The notes beneath the pieces are model-generated. The model was not told the DNA's origin. It was given only the letters and a program-made list of their open reading frames with translations, and ran no database searches. The translations under genes were made by a program, and so were the position numbers. A stretch of 64,000 nucleotides of DNA. Source: Streptomyces viridiviolaceus (GTDB lineage: Bacteria; Actinomycetota; Actinomycetes; Streptomycetales; Streptomycetaceae). The DNA lies in contig NZ_BMWA01000024.1 in assembly GCF_014650995.1 (NCBI RefSeq), positions 1 to 64,000 of the forward strand, in the 5' to 3' direction. Shown in pieces: positions 27,092 to 36,176 of this stretch. The first letter of the stretch is position 1; each line of letters opens with the position of its first letter.

Positions 27092-27221
27092 GGAGCGGCC
27101 TTCAGAAGAAGAAGGAGGCAGCCTGAGCACTGCCTCGGCAGGCATGGGAATGAGGGAACGACGAGACGACCACTCTGGCGGCGCCCTTGTGCGCCTGCCG
27201 GTGGCCGGTCAGAGCCGGGTA

Positions 27222-27251
27222 TCACCCGGAGATGTCGTCGTCACCCACCAT
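27222..27251 (-). promoter_or_regulatory. Possible leader peptide ORF upstream of the ABC-F pair
   Basis: A nine-codon ORF encoding MVGDDDISG begins with ATG, has GAGGAG 8-9 bases upstream, and ends with TGA 130 bp before the ABC-F start at 27091. A small stem (GGCGC, six-base loop, GCGCC) lies between. Ribosome-mediated attenuation by such leader peptides is known for several actinobacterial and firmicute ABC-F genes. Here the idea rests only on position and the ribosome-binding site. Confidence 0.35.
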
Positions 27252-27428
27252 GTCTGCGACTCCTCGCCCAACGATCAGAAACGCCTGCAGCTTAGCAGCC
27301 GAGCTCTAGACGCCATGCCCGGACGGTCCAGCGCATGGGCCACGGCCAGGGAGCCGGCGCCGCGGTCCGAGCCGAGTCGGCGGAATCCAACACATCGCCA
27401 CTTCTGTCAGCTTTTGCCGGGAATATTC

Positions 27429-27434
27429 TAGGGT
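27429..27434 (+). promoter_or_regulatory. -10 box of a probable leaderless lpd transcript
   Basis: TAGGGT lies seven bases before the ATG at 27442. A weak -35 candidate CTGTCA sits at 27404-27409. Because the upstream in-frame GTG at 27433 falls inside this box, the ATG at 27442 is the better start. Confidence 0.5.
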
Positions 27435-27441
27435 GCCTGGC

Positions 27442-28842
27442 ATGAGCGAACACTTCGACGTCGTGGTCCTCGGCGCCGGCCCCGGCGGCTACGTCGCAGC
27501 CATCAGAAGCGCCCAACTGGGGCTGCGCACGGCGATCGTGGAGGAGCGTTACTGGGGAGGCGTCTGCCTCAACGTCGGGTGCATCCCCTCGAAGGCCCTG
27601 CTGCGCAACGCCGAGCTGGCCCATGTCTTCGACCGGGAGGCGAAGACCTTCGGAATCCGGGTGGAGGGCCGGGTCACCTTCGACTACGGGGAGGCCTTCG
27701 CCCGCAGCCGCAAAGTCGCGGACGGGCGGGTCAGAGGCGTCCACTTCCTGATGAAGAAGAACCGGATCGCCCAGTACCACGGTCATGGCGGTTTCATCGA
27801 TGACCGGACACTCCAGGTGTCACGCGCTGACGGTGGCACGGACGCGCTCACTTTCGATCACTGTGTCATCGCCGCCGGCGCGACCACGAAGCTGCTCCCC
27901 GGTACGTCCCTGAGCGAGCGGGTCGTCACCTACGAGGAGCAGATCCTCACCGACCGGCTGCCGGACAGCATCCTGATCGCGGGAGCGGGGGCCATCGGCG
28001 TCGAGTTCGCCTACGTTCTGCACAACTACGGAGTTCAGGTCACCCTCGTCGAGTTCCTCGACCGGCTCGTACCCCTGGAGGACCAGGACGTCTCCGCCGA
28101 ACTCGCGAAACAGTACCGGCGGCTGGGCATCACCGCGCTGACCTCCACCCGGGTCGAGTCCATCGACGACTCCGGCGACAAGGTACGCGTCCATGTCACC
28201 ACCGGCGGCCAACGCCAGACGCTCGAAGCCGACAAGGTGCTGCAGGCCATCGGCTTCCAGCCTCGCGTCCAGGGCTACGGCCTGGAGAACACAGGGGTAC
28301 GGCTCACGGAGCGCGGAGCGATCGACGTCGACGGCCGGTGTCGCACCAGCGTCCCGCACATCTTCGCCATCGGCGACGTGACCGCGAAACTCATGCTGGC
28401 ACATGCCGCGGAAGCCATGGGCATCGTCGCGGCGGAGACCATCGGGGACGCGGAGACCATGGAACTGGACTACGTGATGATCCCGCGGGCCACCTACTGC
28501 CGCCCACAGATCGCCAGCTTCGGCCTGACCGAGGACCAGGCACGCCGGCAGGGCTACGACGTGCGGGTGGCCAAGTTTCCCTTCACGGCGAACGGTAAGT
28601 CGCACGGTCTGGGCGAGACCGCGGGCTTCGTCAAGATCCTCAGCGACAGCCGCCACGGAGAACTTCTCGGCGCCCACCTCATCGGCCCCGACGTGACCGA
28701 GTTGCTGCCCGAGCTGACCCTGGCGCAGCAGTGGGACCTGACCGTGCATGAGCTGGCCCGTAACGTTCACGCACATCCGACGCTGGGCGAAGCCGTCCAG
28801 GAAGCGCTTCACGGACTCGCCGGCCACATGATCAACATGTAG
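27442..28842 (+). CDS. lpdA: Dihydrolipoyl dehydrogenase
   Basis: The 466-residue flavoprotein has the full E3 layout: FAD site DVVVLGAGPGGYVAAI, redox-active disulfide GGVCLNVGCIPSKALL, NAD site ILIAGAGAIGVEFAYVL, second FAD site FAIGDVTAKLMLAHAAE and the C-terminal base HAHPTLGEAVQEA. It reoxidises lipoamide of 2-oxoacid dehydrogenase or glycine-cleavage complexes. No E1/E2 genes are adjacent; it stands alone between the ABC-F pair and a VOC gene, with its own terminator. Confidence 0.95.
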   Translation: MSEHFDVVVLGAGPGGYVAAIRSAQLGLRTAIVEERYWGGVCLNVGCIPSKALLRNAELAHVFDREAKTFGIRVEGRVTFDYGEAFARSRKVADGRVRGVHFLMKKNRIAQYHGHGGFIDDRTLQVSRADGGTDALTFDHCVIAAGATTKLLPGTSLSERVVTYEEQILTDRLPDSILIAGAGAIGVEFAYVLHNYGVQVTLVEFLDRLVPLEDQDVSAELAKQYRRLGITALTSTRVESIDDSGDKVRVHVTTGGQRQTLEADKVLQAIGFQPRVQGYGLENTGVRLTERGAIDVDGRCRTSVPHIFAIGDVTAKLMLAHAAEAMGIVAAETIGDAETMELDYVMIPRATYCRPQIASFGLTEDQARRQGYDVRVAKFPFTANGKSHGLGETAGFVKILSDSRHGELLGAHLIGPDVTELLPELTLAQQWDLTVHELARNVHAHPTLGEAVQEALHGLAGHMINM

Positions 28843-28892
28843 TCGCCGACGGCCCGCCTCCGCGGCCATGATCGTCTTTCGTGGACGGCCGT

Positions 28893-28920
28893 CGGGGCCC
28901 ACCATGGGAGACGGGCCCCG
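28893..28920 (+). terminator. Hairpin after lpd
   Basis: Arms CGGGGCCC and GGGCCCCG are perfectly complementary with a 12-base loop, 50 bp past the lpd stop. Confidence 0.6.
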
Positions 28921-29007
28921 CAGTCCGTGGAGGGACCACCACGCCCCACGCCGCGTGGGGACCGGCCCCGTGCCCTGGAAGCCCGCACCAAGACGATGGG
29001 TGACTGA

Positions 29008-29463
29008 ATGATGCGCCGCGAAGACCTCCCGGCTCCCGCGTCCGGGATACTGCTCACACACTTCCTCACCGTGGCCGATGTCGCCCGGTCACGAGCGTTC
29101 TACGCCGACGTCCTCGGTGGCGAGGTGGTCCTCGCCGAGAATCCGTGCATCGTCAAGCTCGCGAACAGCTGGCTCATCATGAACCCGGGCGGCGGACCGA
29201 CTCCGGACAAGCCCGACGTCACCCTGCACCCACCCGCCGACCCGACGAGGGCCACGAGCTTTCTCAACATCCGCGTCGCCGACATCGAACAGTGCTACCG
29301 GGACTGGAGCGCCCAGGGCGCCGAGTTCCTCACCCCTCCGATCGACCGCAAGGCGGAACTCCGCTGCTACATGCGCGACCCGGACGGGTACCTCATCGAA
29401 GTCGGGCAGGCCACGGGCATGCTGGAGGGCATCTTCGCCGATCCGCCCGCCGGCACGGGCTGA
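29008..29463 (+). CDS. VOC-family (glyoxalase/bleomycin-resistance fold) protein
   Basis: The 151-residue protein contains one VOC module pair: THFLTVADVARSRAFYADVLGGE in the first half and LNIRVADIEQCYRDWSAQGA ... YMRDPDGYLIEVGQ in the second. Metal-ligand positions include His in LTHFLTV and Glu in LIEVGQ. Family members range from glyoxalases to dioxygenases and antibiotic binders, so function is open. It converges on the permease gene with a strong hairpin between. Confidence 0.82.
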   Translation: MMRREDLPAPASGILLTHFLTVADVARSRAFYADVLGGEVVLAENPCIVKLANSWLIMNPGGGPTPDKPDVTLHPPADPTRATSFLNIRVADIEQCYRDWSAQGAEFLTPPIDRKAELRCYMRDPDGYLIEVGQATGMLEGIFADPPAGTG

Positions 29464-29499
29464 GACCGGTGATCATGTCCGAGGGCCGGGAAAGGCGAA

Positions 29500-29533
29500 C
29501 GCCGCGAGCCGGGCATCGACCCGGATCGCGGCG
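29500..29533. terminator. Bidirectional hairpin between VOC and permease genes
   Basis: A 14-bp arm (CGCCGCGAGCCGGG) pairs with CCCGGATCGCGGCG after a six-base loop, with one mismatch. It lies 37 bp and 34 bp from the two convergent stops. Confidence 0.7.
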
Positions 29534-29566
29534 AACATCGCAGTCGCTCCCGCGGCAGTTCCGCCG

Positions 29567-31126
29567 TCAGTCCTCGGCGACCAGAGCCGGGGTCGACTTC
29601 GTGAGCACCTCGCCGCGGAAGAAGGCGGGGCTGCGCCGGCGCATCACGAACATGATCACCAGGCCGAGGGCGAGCAGGCCCACGCCGATCACGAAGACCG
29701 AGCCGACCCCGAGGACGGACGATCCGCTGCCGTAGGCGGGGTCCCACATGTCGGCGAGCGTCTTGGCGAAGACGGCCGTGAGCAGCACTCCCCCGACGAC
29801 GGGGAAGAGTCCCTTGAACATCAGGTCGCGGCCGGACTTCAGCAGGTCGGCCCGGAAGTACCAGGCGCAGGCGAAGGCCGTCAGCGCGTAGTAGAAGCAG
29901 ATCATCAGGCCGAGGGCGTAGATCGTGTCGACCAGGACGTGCTCACTGAGCAGCGTCATCACCGTGTAGAACACACCGGTCGCGATGCCGGCCGTCACGG
30001 TGGCGCGCCCAGGGGTGCGGAAGCGGGGGTGGACCTTGGCGTAGGAGGCCGGCAGCGCCTCGTAGGTCGACATGGCCAGCACCGTGCGGGCGACGGGGAT
30101 GAACGTCGTCTGCAGGCTGGCCGCGGCCGACGCGAGGACCGCGACGAACAGCAGGATGCCGAGCGCCGGGCCCATCACCGGACCCGCCAGGGCGGCGAAG
30201 ACGTTGTCCGAGGTTTCGGGGTTGGCGAGCCCGAGGCCCTGGTCGCCCGACCCGACGACCATCTGCGCCGCGACACCGGTGGCCAGGTACGAGCCCACGA
30301 GCACCACCATGGCGACGAGCGCGGCACGGCCCGGCGTACGGCTGCTGCCGCTGGTCTCCTCGTTGGCCGTCAGGCAGGCGTCCCAGCCCCAGTACATGAA
30401 GATGGACAGCGACAGACCTGCCGTGAACGCCGCGAACGACTGGACGGCGAACGGGTTCAGCCAGGACCACGAGAAGTCGACCGACGTCGGGAACTCCGCG
30501 CTGCCGGACTTCGTGAAGGCCATGGCCACGAAGACGGCCAGGACCAGCAGCTGCAGCGCCACCAGCGTGTACTGCACGCCCTTGGTCGCCGTCATGCCGC
30601 GGTAACTGATCACTGTGGCGATCGCGATGAGCGCCAGACAGGTGACGATGTGCACCGCCTTGTTCCCGTCGAGCGCCGCCACCGACTCGCTCCCCGTGAT
30701 CTCGCCGGCGAGCAGCCAGAAGTACGAGGTGGCCACGCCGGCCAGGTTCGACAGGACGATGATCGTGGCGATGACCAGGCCCCAGCCGCACATCCACCCC
30801 ACTCGGGGCCCGAACGCCTTGACCGTCCAGGTGAACGAGGTGCCGCAGTCGGGCATGGCCTTGTTCAGCTCGCGGTAGGCGAAGGCGACGAGCAGCATCG
30901 GGAGGAAGCCCGCCAGGAACACGGCCGGCATCTGCAGCCCGACCTCGCCGGCGGTGGAGCCGAGCGTCGAGGTCAGGCAGTACACCGGGGCCACGGTGGA
31001 AACGCCGATGACCGCGCTGCCCAGCAGGCCTACGGAGTTGCCGCTGAGGCCTTTGGTGCGCATGCCTTCGGCGGGAGCCCCGTCGCCTGTGTCGGTGGCC
31101 TGGGGCCGTACGTCCAGCTGAGTCAT
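29567..31126 (-). CDS. APC-superfamily amino acid permease
   Basis: The 519-residue protein has about 12 predicted membrane helices and APC features: GLLGSAVIGVSTVAPVY in helix 1, the PDCGTSFTWTVKAFGPRVGW stretch after helix 2, and YWGWDACLTANEETSG in helix 6. It probably imports an amino acid or amine with a cation. The substrate cannot be told and no catabolic genes flank it. The ATG at 31126 (MTQLDVRP) is preferred to one two codons upstream. Confidence 0.9.
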   Translation of the reverse strand: MTQLDVRPQATDTGDGAPAEGMRTKGLSGNSVGLLGSAVIGVSTVAPVYCLTSTLGSTAGEVGLQMPAVFLAGFLPMLLVAFAYRELNKAMPDCGTSFTWTVKAFGPRVGWMCGWGLVIATIIVLSNLAGVATSYFWLLAGEITGSESVAALDGNKAVHIVTCLALIAIATVISYRGMTATKGVQYTLVALQLLVLAVFVAMAFTKSGSAEFPTSVDFSWSWLNPFAVQSFAAFTAGLSLSIFMYWGWDACLTANEETSGSSRTPGRAALVAMVVLVGSYLATGVAAQMVVGSGDQGLGLANPETSDNVFAALAGPVMGPALGILLFVAVLASAAASLQTTFIPVARTVLAMSTYEALPASYAKVHPRFRTPGRATVTAGIATGVFYTVMTLLSEHVLVDTIYALGLMICFYYALTAFACAWYFRADLLKSGRDLMFKGLFPVVGGVLLTAVFAKTLADMWDPAYGSGSSVLGVGSVFVIGVGLLALGLVIMFVMRRRSPAFFRGEVLTKSTPALVAED

Positions 31127-31356
31127 GAACAAGACGTTAAATCCTGCGGTTTCCGTGGTGACCGTTCCATGGGGTTGGCCCTCCCTCCGGGGAGTTGCCG
31201 CATGTTCATAGGCTCAGCAGCCATGTGACCAGCATTTCCTAAGGTCGACAGGCGACCACCCTTGCAGGTTCCAAAGACCGAACGACAGGCGTCCGATATT
31301 CGGTAACCGCACCACTGTCCAATTTACGACCCTTGGATTCTTCCGCGTGATCTGCA

Positions 31357-32159
31357 TCACATACCCGTCGGTCCCCTTGCCTCGGCTCCGGCAGCCGTCA
31401 CAACTGACGGCTCCCGGACCGTGATCGGCGGCCGGCGGCCGGCGGGACGGCGTCGCTGCCCGCCGTAGGTCTCGTACTCGGCGACCTCCGGCGTGCCGCT
31501 CGAACCGGTGATCTCGTAGGTGATCTTCTACAGCGAGACGGCGGGGAAGGTGATGACGCCCGCGCCGCTGCCGGAGGCCGGTACGGCGCCGGTGCCGGCG
31601 TTGACGATCCTCCAGGACCCGATGCGGCCTGCGGAGCCGGACACCTCCCGGATGTTGATCGCGGAGACCGTGATGGAGGAACCCCATGTGACCGAGATCG
31701 AACCGGTCGAGCCGGCCGGCGACCAGAAGGTGTTCATGTCACCGTCGCGCACATTGCCGTAGCTCGTCCCGGCGGCCTTGCCGGAACCGCCGGCATCGGC
31801 TCACCGATCGTGACGTTGCTGAACTGCTTGAGCTCGATCACGCCGTCAGCGGTGTTGCAGCTGTCGCCCGACACCTTGCCGGTGTTCGCGTGGTTGATCG
31901 TCCCCTCGACCTCGATGGTGATCGAGGTGCTGCCGCCGGCCCGGCCACACAGTGCCTCGTGGATCGCGGTGCCCGTGGTGGCCCGCACCGTCTGCCCGCC
32001 CGCGCCGCCGGTGGCCCCGCCGTCCCCGGTCGCGCAACCGGTGGCACCGCCGGTCGCCGCCGACGCCGCCTCGGGCATCGACACAACCGCACCGGTCGCG
32101 GCCGCAAGGGCCAAAGTGGCCGGCGCCGCATGGAGTCGCGACGCGACTGGTCGTCCCAC
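31357..32159 (-). pseudogene. Decayed secreted pectate lyase with carbohydrate-binding C-terminus
   Basis: On the reverse strand the 5' part (32159 to about 31806) encodes a signal peptide and the start of a pectate lyase (GGAGGQTVRATTGTAIHEAL, ITIEVEGTINHANTGKV, IELKQFSNVTIG). Near 31785-31806 the frame jumps: the next segment, in another frame, is the discoidin-like C-terminal module (NVRDGDMNTFWSPAGSTGSI, INIREVSGSAGRIGSWRIVN), interrupted by TAG at 31528-31530 where SLKKI-type sequence is expected, then continuing KITYEITGSSGTPEVAEYET. Most of the catalytic helix is missing. So an internal deletion, frameshift and premature stop are all visible. Confidence 0.82.
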
Positions 32160-32427
32160 CCTCGCCTCCCATCACCTCTTCGCATGCCGGATCCCACTGC
32201 TTCGAGCCGTGGTCCTTCCGACGGGCCGCCGAGGTTGCCGGCCCGCCGCCACGGGCCGTGGTCGCCCCAGGTCATCGCTGCTCTTCACCGCGGAACGGAT
32301 CGGTTCTCCGCTGCGCCCGGACGTCAGAGGTCGGTACCGGCCGCACAGTCACCGTGACGGCGCTCTCCATGGGAAAGCAGCCGGTGCAGCGCATGCGTGC
32401 CGAGGGCGCCAGGGGCACCCTGGTGAC

Positions 32428-32643
32428 ATGGCGAGCGATCTGCCCGTGGTGATCTACCCACCCGCCGAGGACGGCGGGCGGCGCGTCCGTGTCGACGGAG
32501 CCTTCGTGGGCATGGCGTACACACTCCTCGACATCGCCGAGTTCCTGCGCCGAGCCGGGCTGGAGGATGTGGAAGCGTCCGATGTCGAGGGCGCCTCGTG
32601 GATCGAATGGCACGGTGGTGGCCCGGAGGTGTGGACGCCCTGA
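32428..32643 (+). CDS. Small conserved-looking hypothetical protein
   Basis: The 71-residue acidic protein (MASDLPVVIYPPAEDGGRR ... LLDIAEFLRRAGLEDVEASD ... WIEWHGGGPEVW) has coding-type codon use, a plausible beta/alpha pattern and no membrane segment. It resembles small streptomycete proteins of unknown function. The ATG at 32428 is the only start before the conserved-looking region. It stands alone between the pectate-lyase remnant and the kinase gene. Confidence 0.6.
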   Translation: MASDLPVVIYPPAEDGGRRVRVDGAFVGMAYTLLDIAEFLRRAGLEDVEASDVEGASWIEWHGGGPEVWTP

Positions 32644-32917
32644 CGCCTCACGAGCCGCTCACCGACACCCCGTGTGAGGCACACGTTCACCGGTCATGGT
32701 GGCGCGACGGGATCACCCCTCGGACAGCAGACCGAGGAGCGGTGAACCCCGGCCTGCGCCATCACCGCCCCACCCCGGCACACGCATCACCCGTTCGGCC
32801 CCCTTGCCCGAGTCGGCCACTGGAAAGTCCGTGAAGTGCACCGGACGGGGCCGGGACCAGCCGGCGATCTTTTTCGCCGTCCCCGTGGGCCGCTTCGGCC
32901 CCGGCCCGTTCCCGCCC

Positions 32918-32923
32918 TAATAT
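32918..32923 (+). promoter_or_regulatory. -10 box before the Ser/Thr kinase gene
   Basis: TAATAT lies eight bases upstream of the kinase ATG at 32932 in otherwise GC-rich sequence, again suggesting a leaderless or nearly leaderless transcript. The -35 region is weak. Confidence 0.4.
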
Positions 32924-32931
32924 CTGTCGTC

Positions 32932-34443
32932 ATGCAGGTACCGGGGGACGTGATCGACGGACGCTTCGAGCTGGTGGAACGGCTCGGCAGCGGAGGCATG
33001 GGCACGGTGTGGCGGGCCCGCGACACCGTGCTGCAGAGAGAGGTGGCGCTCAAAGCCGTACGTGCGGACGCCGACACCTCGGACTCCACACGGGAGCGGG
33101 TCCTCAGGGAGGCGCGAGCGCTCGCACGCCTCAGCCACCCCCACGTGGTGACGGTCCATCAGATCATCGACACGGACCCGCATCCGTGGATCGTGATGGA
33201 ACTCGTCCCCGGTGTGTCACTCCAGCAAAGGCTCGCCGGCGGGTCGTTGGGCCCGCAAGAGGCGGCGCGCATCGGCCGCCAGGTGCTGTCCGCGCTCCGC
33301 GTCGCGCACGCCGCCGGCATCCAGCACCGCGACGTCAAACCCGCGAACATCCTCCTGCGCACCGACGGCTCGGCCGTCCTGACCGACTTCGGCATCGCCG
33401 CCCTGCACGACGCGACCGCCCTGACGGCCACCGGTGAACTCGTGGGCTCCCCCGAGTACATGGCCCCTGAACGCGTCCGTGGCCATGGCGACGCTCCCGC
33501 ATCCGACCTGTGGTCCCTCGGGCTGGTCCTCTACGTCTGCGTGGAGGGCGTGAGCCCGCTGCGCCGCGCGACGACGCTCGCCACCCTGGCTGCGGTCCTC
33601 GACGACCCGGTTCCACCGCCCGTACGGTCCGGCCCGCTCGGGCCGGTCCTCGCCGCCCTGCTCGTACGCGACCCGGTGGCCCGCCCCGACGCCGAGCAAC
33701 TGGACGCCCTGCTCGCGCAAGTGGAGGCCGAACCCTCACCGCACTGGACCCTGCCGACGGTGACGGCCACCCCAGCGCCGACGCCCGCACCGACGCCCAC
33801 CACGCCGAACGTGCCGCTCGCGGCGGGGCCGCGCCGGCCCCGCAAGCCGGTCCTGATCGCGGGCGCCACCGCTGTGGCCGTCGTCGCCGCTGCCGCGGCG
33901 GTCTTCACGGTGCTCAAGACCGCCGACCCAGACGGACGCACCGACGCGGCGGGCGGGTCCACGACGCAGACGTCGACCGCGCCGAGTGTCCGGACCCCGT
34001 CCTCGCAGCAGACACGGGAATCGGCACGTACCCCGACGCAGGGATCCAGCCCGACGTCGTCACCCGCCGCCGCGAGTTCGCCCACCGCGCCCTCCAACGC
34101 CCCGGCCGACGGCGGGCGTTGGATCGGCCAGTTGTACTCCGAACCCGTCTCCTCCGGCACCGGAGCCCGCGACCGACGACTCGCCCTGATCCGCGAGACG
34201 GTCCCGAAAGCGGACTACCTCCGCAGCGACGACTACGCGTCACTCCGCCCGGGATTCTGGGTGATCTACGCTCCGGGGCCCTTCGGCGACGGCCGCGAAG
34301 TGCTCGACTTCTGCGCCGGGCGCGGCCGTACGACGGCGAACACGTGCATCGGCCGGTATCTGAGCCGCGATCCAGCCGACTTCGCGATCCAGTGCCGCCC
34401 GCCGGCCGCCCAGCCCACGGGACGTTGCGGCCGCGGGAGGTGA
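32932..34443 (+). CDS. Membrane Ser/Thr protein kinase (PknB type)
   Basis: The 503-residue protein has an N-terminal Hanks-type kinase domain (10-265) with glycine loop LGSGGMGTVWRARD, Lys41, catalytic HRDVKPANI (Asp135) and DFG at 153-155, a Pro/Thr-rich juxtamembrane linker, one membrane helix (about 307-329) and an extracytoplasmic region with a Ser/Thr-rich stalk and a ~90-residue domain (GGRWIGQLYSEPVSSGTGAR ... VIYAPGPFGDGREV ... with three Cys). PASTA repeats are absent. It likely senses an outside signal and phosphorylates cytoplasmic proteins. The AI-2E-family gene follows after 40 bp but has its own -10 box. Confidence 0.92.
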   Translation: MQVPGDVIDGRFELVERLGSGGMGTVWRARDTVLQREVALKAVRADADTSDSTRERVLREARALARLSHPHVVTVHQIIDTDPHPWIVMELVPGVSLQQRLAGGSLGPQEAARIGRQVLSALRVAHAAGIQHRDVKPANILLRTDGSAVLTDFGIAALHDATALTATGELVGSPEYMAPERVRGHGDAPASDLWSLGLVLYVCVEGVSPLRRATTLATLAAVLDDPVPPPVRSGPLGPVLAALLVRDPVARPDAEQLDALLAQVEAEPSPHWTLPTVTATPAPTPAPTPTTPNVPLAAGPRRPRKPVLIAGATAVAVVAAAAAVFTVLKTADPDGRTDAAGGSTTQTSTAPSVRTPSSQQTRESARTPTQGSSPTSSPAAASSPTAPSNAPADGGRWIGQLYSEPVSSGTGARDRRLALIRETVPKADYLRSDDYASLRPGFWVIYAPGPFGDGREVLDFCAGRGRTTANTCIGRYLSRDPADFAIQCRPPAAQPTGRCGRGR

Positions 34444-34471
34444 CCCTGCGGCGGCAGAACGGACGTACCCA

Positions 34472-34477
34472 TAGGGT
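34472..34477 (+). promoter_or_regulatory. -10 box before the AI-2E-family gene
   Basis: TAGGGT ends six bases before the ATG at 34484, so this gene can be transcribed leaderless, separately from the kinase gene. Confidence 0.45.
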
Positions 34478-34483
34478 GGCCTC

Positions 34484-35593
34484 ATGTCTCCCACGTTGAG
34501 TCCCGCGAGAACCCGCGCCGCCCTTCGCACGACCGCGCGCGTCTCGGCCGAGTCGCTGCTGGTTCTCGCGATGCTCGCGGTCGCCCTGTGGATCCTCGGC
34601 CGGATGTGGTCGATCGTATGGCCCCTGATAGTGGGCCTGTTGCTCACCACGCTGACGTGGCCCGTGACCCGCTTTCTGCGGCGGCACGGGTGGCGTCCGG
34701 CCTTGGCCGCGTCGACGGTGACGGTGCTGTTCCTCCTGGTCGCCACGGGCATCGCGGCCCTGATCGCGGTGCCTGTGGCCTCGCAGTCCGGTGAGCTGAC
34801 CGACGGCGTCGTCGAGGGCATCCAGAAGCTGCGCGAGTGGGCCGCGGGACCGCCGCTGAACATCGGCGTCGACGAGATCACCGGTGCCGTCGACTCCGCG
34901 ATGGCCCGCGTGCAGGACAGTGTCGGCAGCATGGTCTCCACCGTGGCCACGGGGTTGAGCACCGTGGTCAGCGGCTTGATCACCGCGGTGCTGGCGGTGT
35001 TCCTGATGTTCTTCTTCCTGAAGGACGGACCGCGGTTCCTTCCGTGGCTCACGCGTCAACTGCCCGGCCGACTCGCCACCGACGTCCCGACCGTCGCCGC
35101 GCGCAGTTGGGAAACCCTGGGCTCCTTCGTACGCTCCCAGGCTCTTGTCGGCCTGATCGACGCCTTCTTCATCGGCCTCGGCCTGTGGATCCTGGGGGTG
35201 CCCCTCGTGCTCCCGCTGGCTGTGCTGACCTTCGTGTCCGCGTTCGTACCCATCGTCGGGGCCCTGTTCGCCGGCTTCGTCGCGGTTCTCATCGCGCTGG
35301 TGTCGAACGGCCCGACGGATGCTCTGATCGTGCTGGCGATCATCGTCGTGGTGCAGCAACTGGAGGGCAACGTGTTCCAGCCCATCATCCAGAGTCGTGG
35401 CCTCGGCCTGCACGCGGCGGTGGTCCTGCTGGCGGTGACGTTGGGCGGGAGCCTGGCCGGCATCGTGGGGAGCCTGCTCGCCGTACCGGTCACCGCGCTG
35501 CTCTCGGTGGTCTGGAACTACGTGCGCGAGCAGCTCAGCGACCCTCCGGAGGAGCCGGAGAACGCGGCGCCGAACGTCGGCGCGGCTTCCTGA
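34484..35593 (+). CDS. AI-2E-family transporter-like membrane protein
   Basis: The 369-residue protein has the PF01594 pattern: paired N-terminal helices (LLVLAMLAVALWILGRMW; MWSIVWPLIVGLLLTTLTWP), a central helix and an extended soluble segment, then four C-terminal helices with the motif LEGNVFQPIIQSRGLGLHA and GGSLAGIVGSLLAVPVTAL. Members have been linked to AI-2 export or Na+/H+ exchange, and the name does not prove quorum-signal transport. The start is fixed by the -10 box. Confidence 0.88.
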   Translation: MSPTLSPARTRAALRTTARVSAESLLVLAMLAVALWILGRMWSIVWPLIVGLLLTTLTWPVTRFLRRHGWRPALAASTVTVLFLLVATGIAALIAVPVASQSGELTDGVVEGIQKLREWAAGPPLNIGVDEITGAVDSAMARVQDSVGSMVSTVATGLSTVVSGLITAVLAVFLMFFFLKDGPRFLPWLTRQLPGRLATDVPTVAARSWETLGSFVRSQALVGLIDAFFIGLGLWILGVPLVLPLAVLTFVSAFVPIVGALFAGFVAVLIALVSNGPTDALIVLAIIVVVQQLEGNVFQPIIQSRGLGLHAAVVLLAVTLGGSLAGIVGSLLAVPVTALLSVVWNYVREQLSDPPEEPENAAPNVGAAS

Positions 35594-35760
35594 CTCGACC
35601 AGACCGCGCCCCGGAAGACCGCGAAGCCGAGGGTCGGTCGTCGGAACGCCCGGTTCGCGAGGACCGGCCGGCAGGCGGCGCAGCGCCCACGGCCGGGACG
35701 AGGGCGCACCTGGGATCGGCCTCGCCCCGGCCGTCAGTGACGCCGCGGCCGCCGGGCGGA

Positions 35761-36171
35761 TCAGCGCAGCTGCTGGATGCGGACCAGGTTGCCCGCGGGA
35801 TCGCGGAAGGCGCAGTCGCGAACGCCGTAGGGCTGCTCGGTCGGCTCCTGCACGACCTCGGCGTCGCCGGCCTGCAGCCGTTCGAAGGTGGCGTCGAGGT
35901 CCTTGGTGGCCAGCAGGATCCAGCCGTAGGTGCCCTTGGCCATCATCTCGGCGATGGTGCGGCGCTCGTCCTCGGTGATACCGGGGTCGGCGGCCGGTGG
36001 CGCCAGGAGGATCGAGGTGTCGGGCTGGTCGGCGGGGCCGACCGTGATCCAGCGCATGGTGCCGCTTCCCACGTCGCTGCGGACCTCGAAGCCGAGGGCG
36101 TCGCGGTAGAAGGCCAGGGATGCCTCCGGGTCGTCGTGCGGGAGGAAGCTCGAGTGAATGGTGATGTCCAT
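35761..36171 (-). CDS. VOC-family protein
   Basis: The 136-residue single-VOC protein (ITIHSSFLPHDDPEASLAFY, WITVGPADQPDTSILLAPPA, KDLDATFERLQAGDAEVV, CAFRDPAGNLVRIQQL) belongs to a group often annotated as glyoxalase or bleomycin-resistance-like. It begins 5 bp after the AraC-type regulator on the same strand, so the two form an operon and the regulator may respond to a compound that this protein binds or alters. Confidence 0.85.
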   Translation of the reverse strand: MDITIHSSFLPHDDPEASLAFYRDALGFEVRSDVGSGTMRWITVGPADQPDTSILLAPPAADPGITEDERRTIAEMMAKGTYGWILLATKDLDATFERLQAGDAEVVQEPTEQPYGVRDCAFRDPAGNLVRIQQLR

Positions 36172-36176
36172 GGCGG

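Noticed and set aside
27092..27145. Upstream ATG at 27145 as start of the second ABC-F gene
   Set aside because: The extra 18 residues do not resemble family N-termini, which begin near MSDISIVCSNLSF.
34484..35593. Quorum-signal exporter
   Set aside because: The AI-2E family name is historical; nothing in the sequence or neighbourhood supports AI-2 transport specifically.
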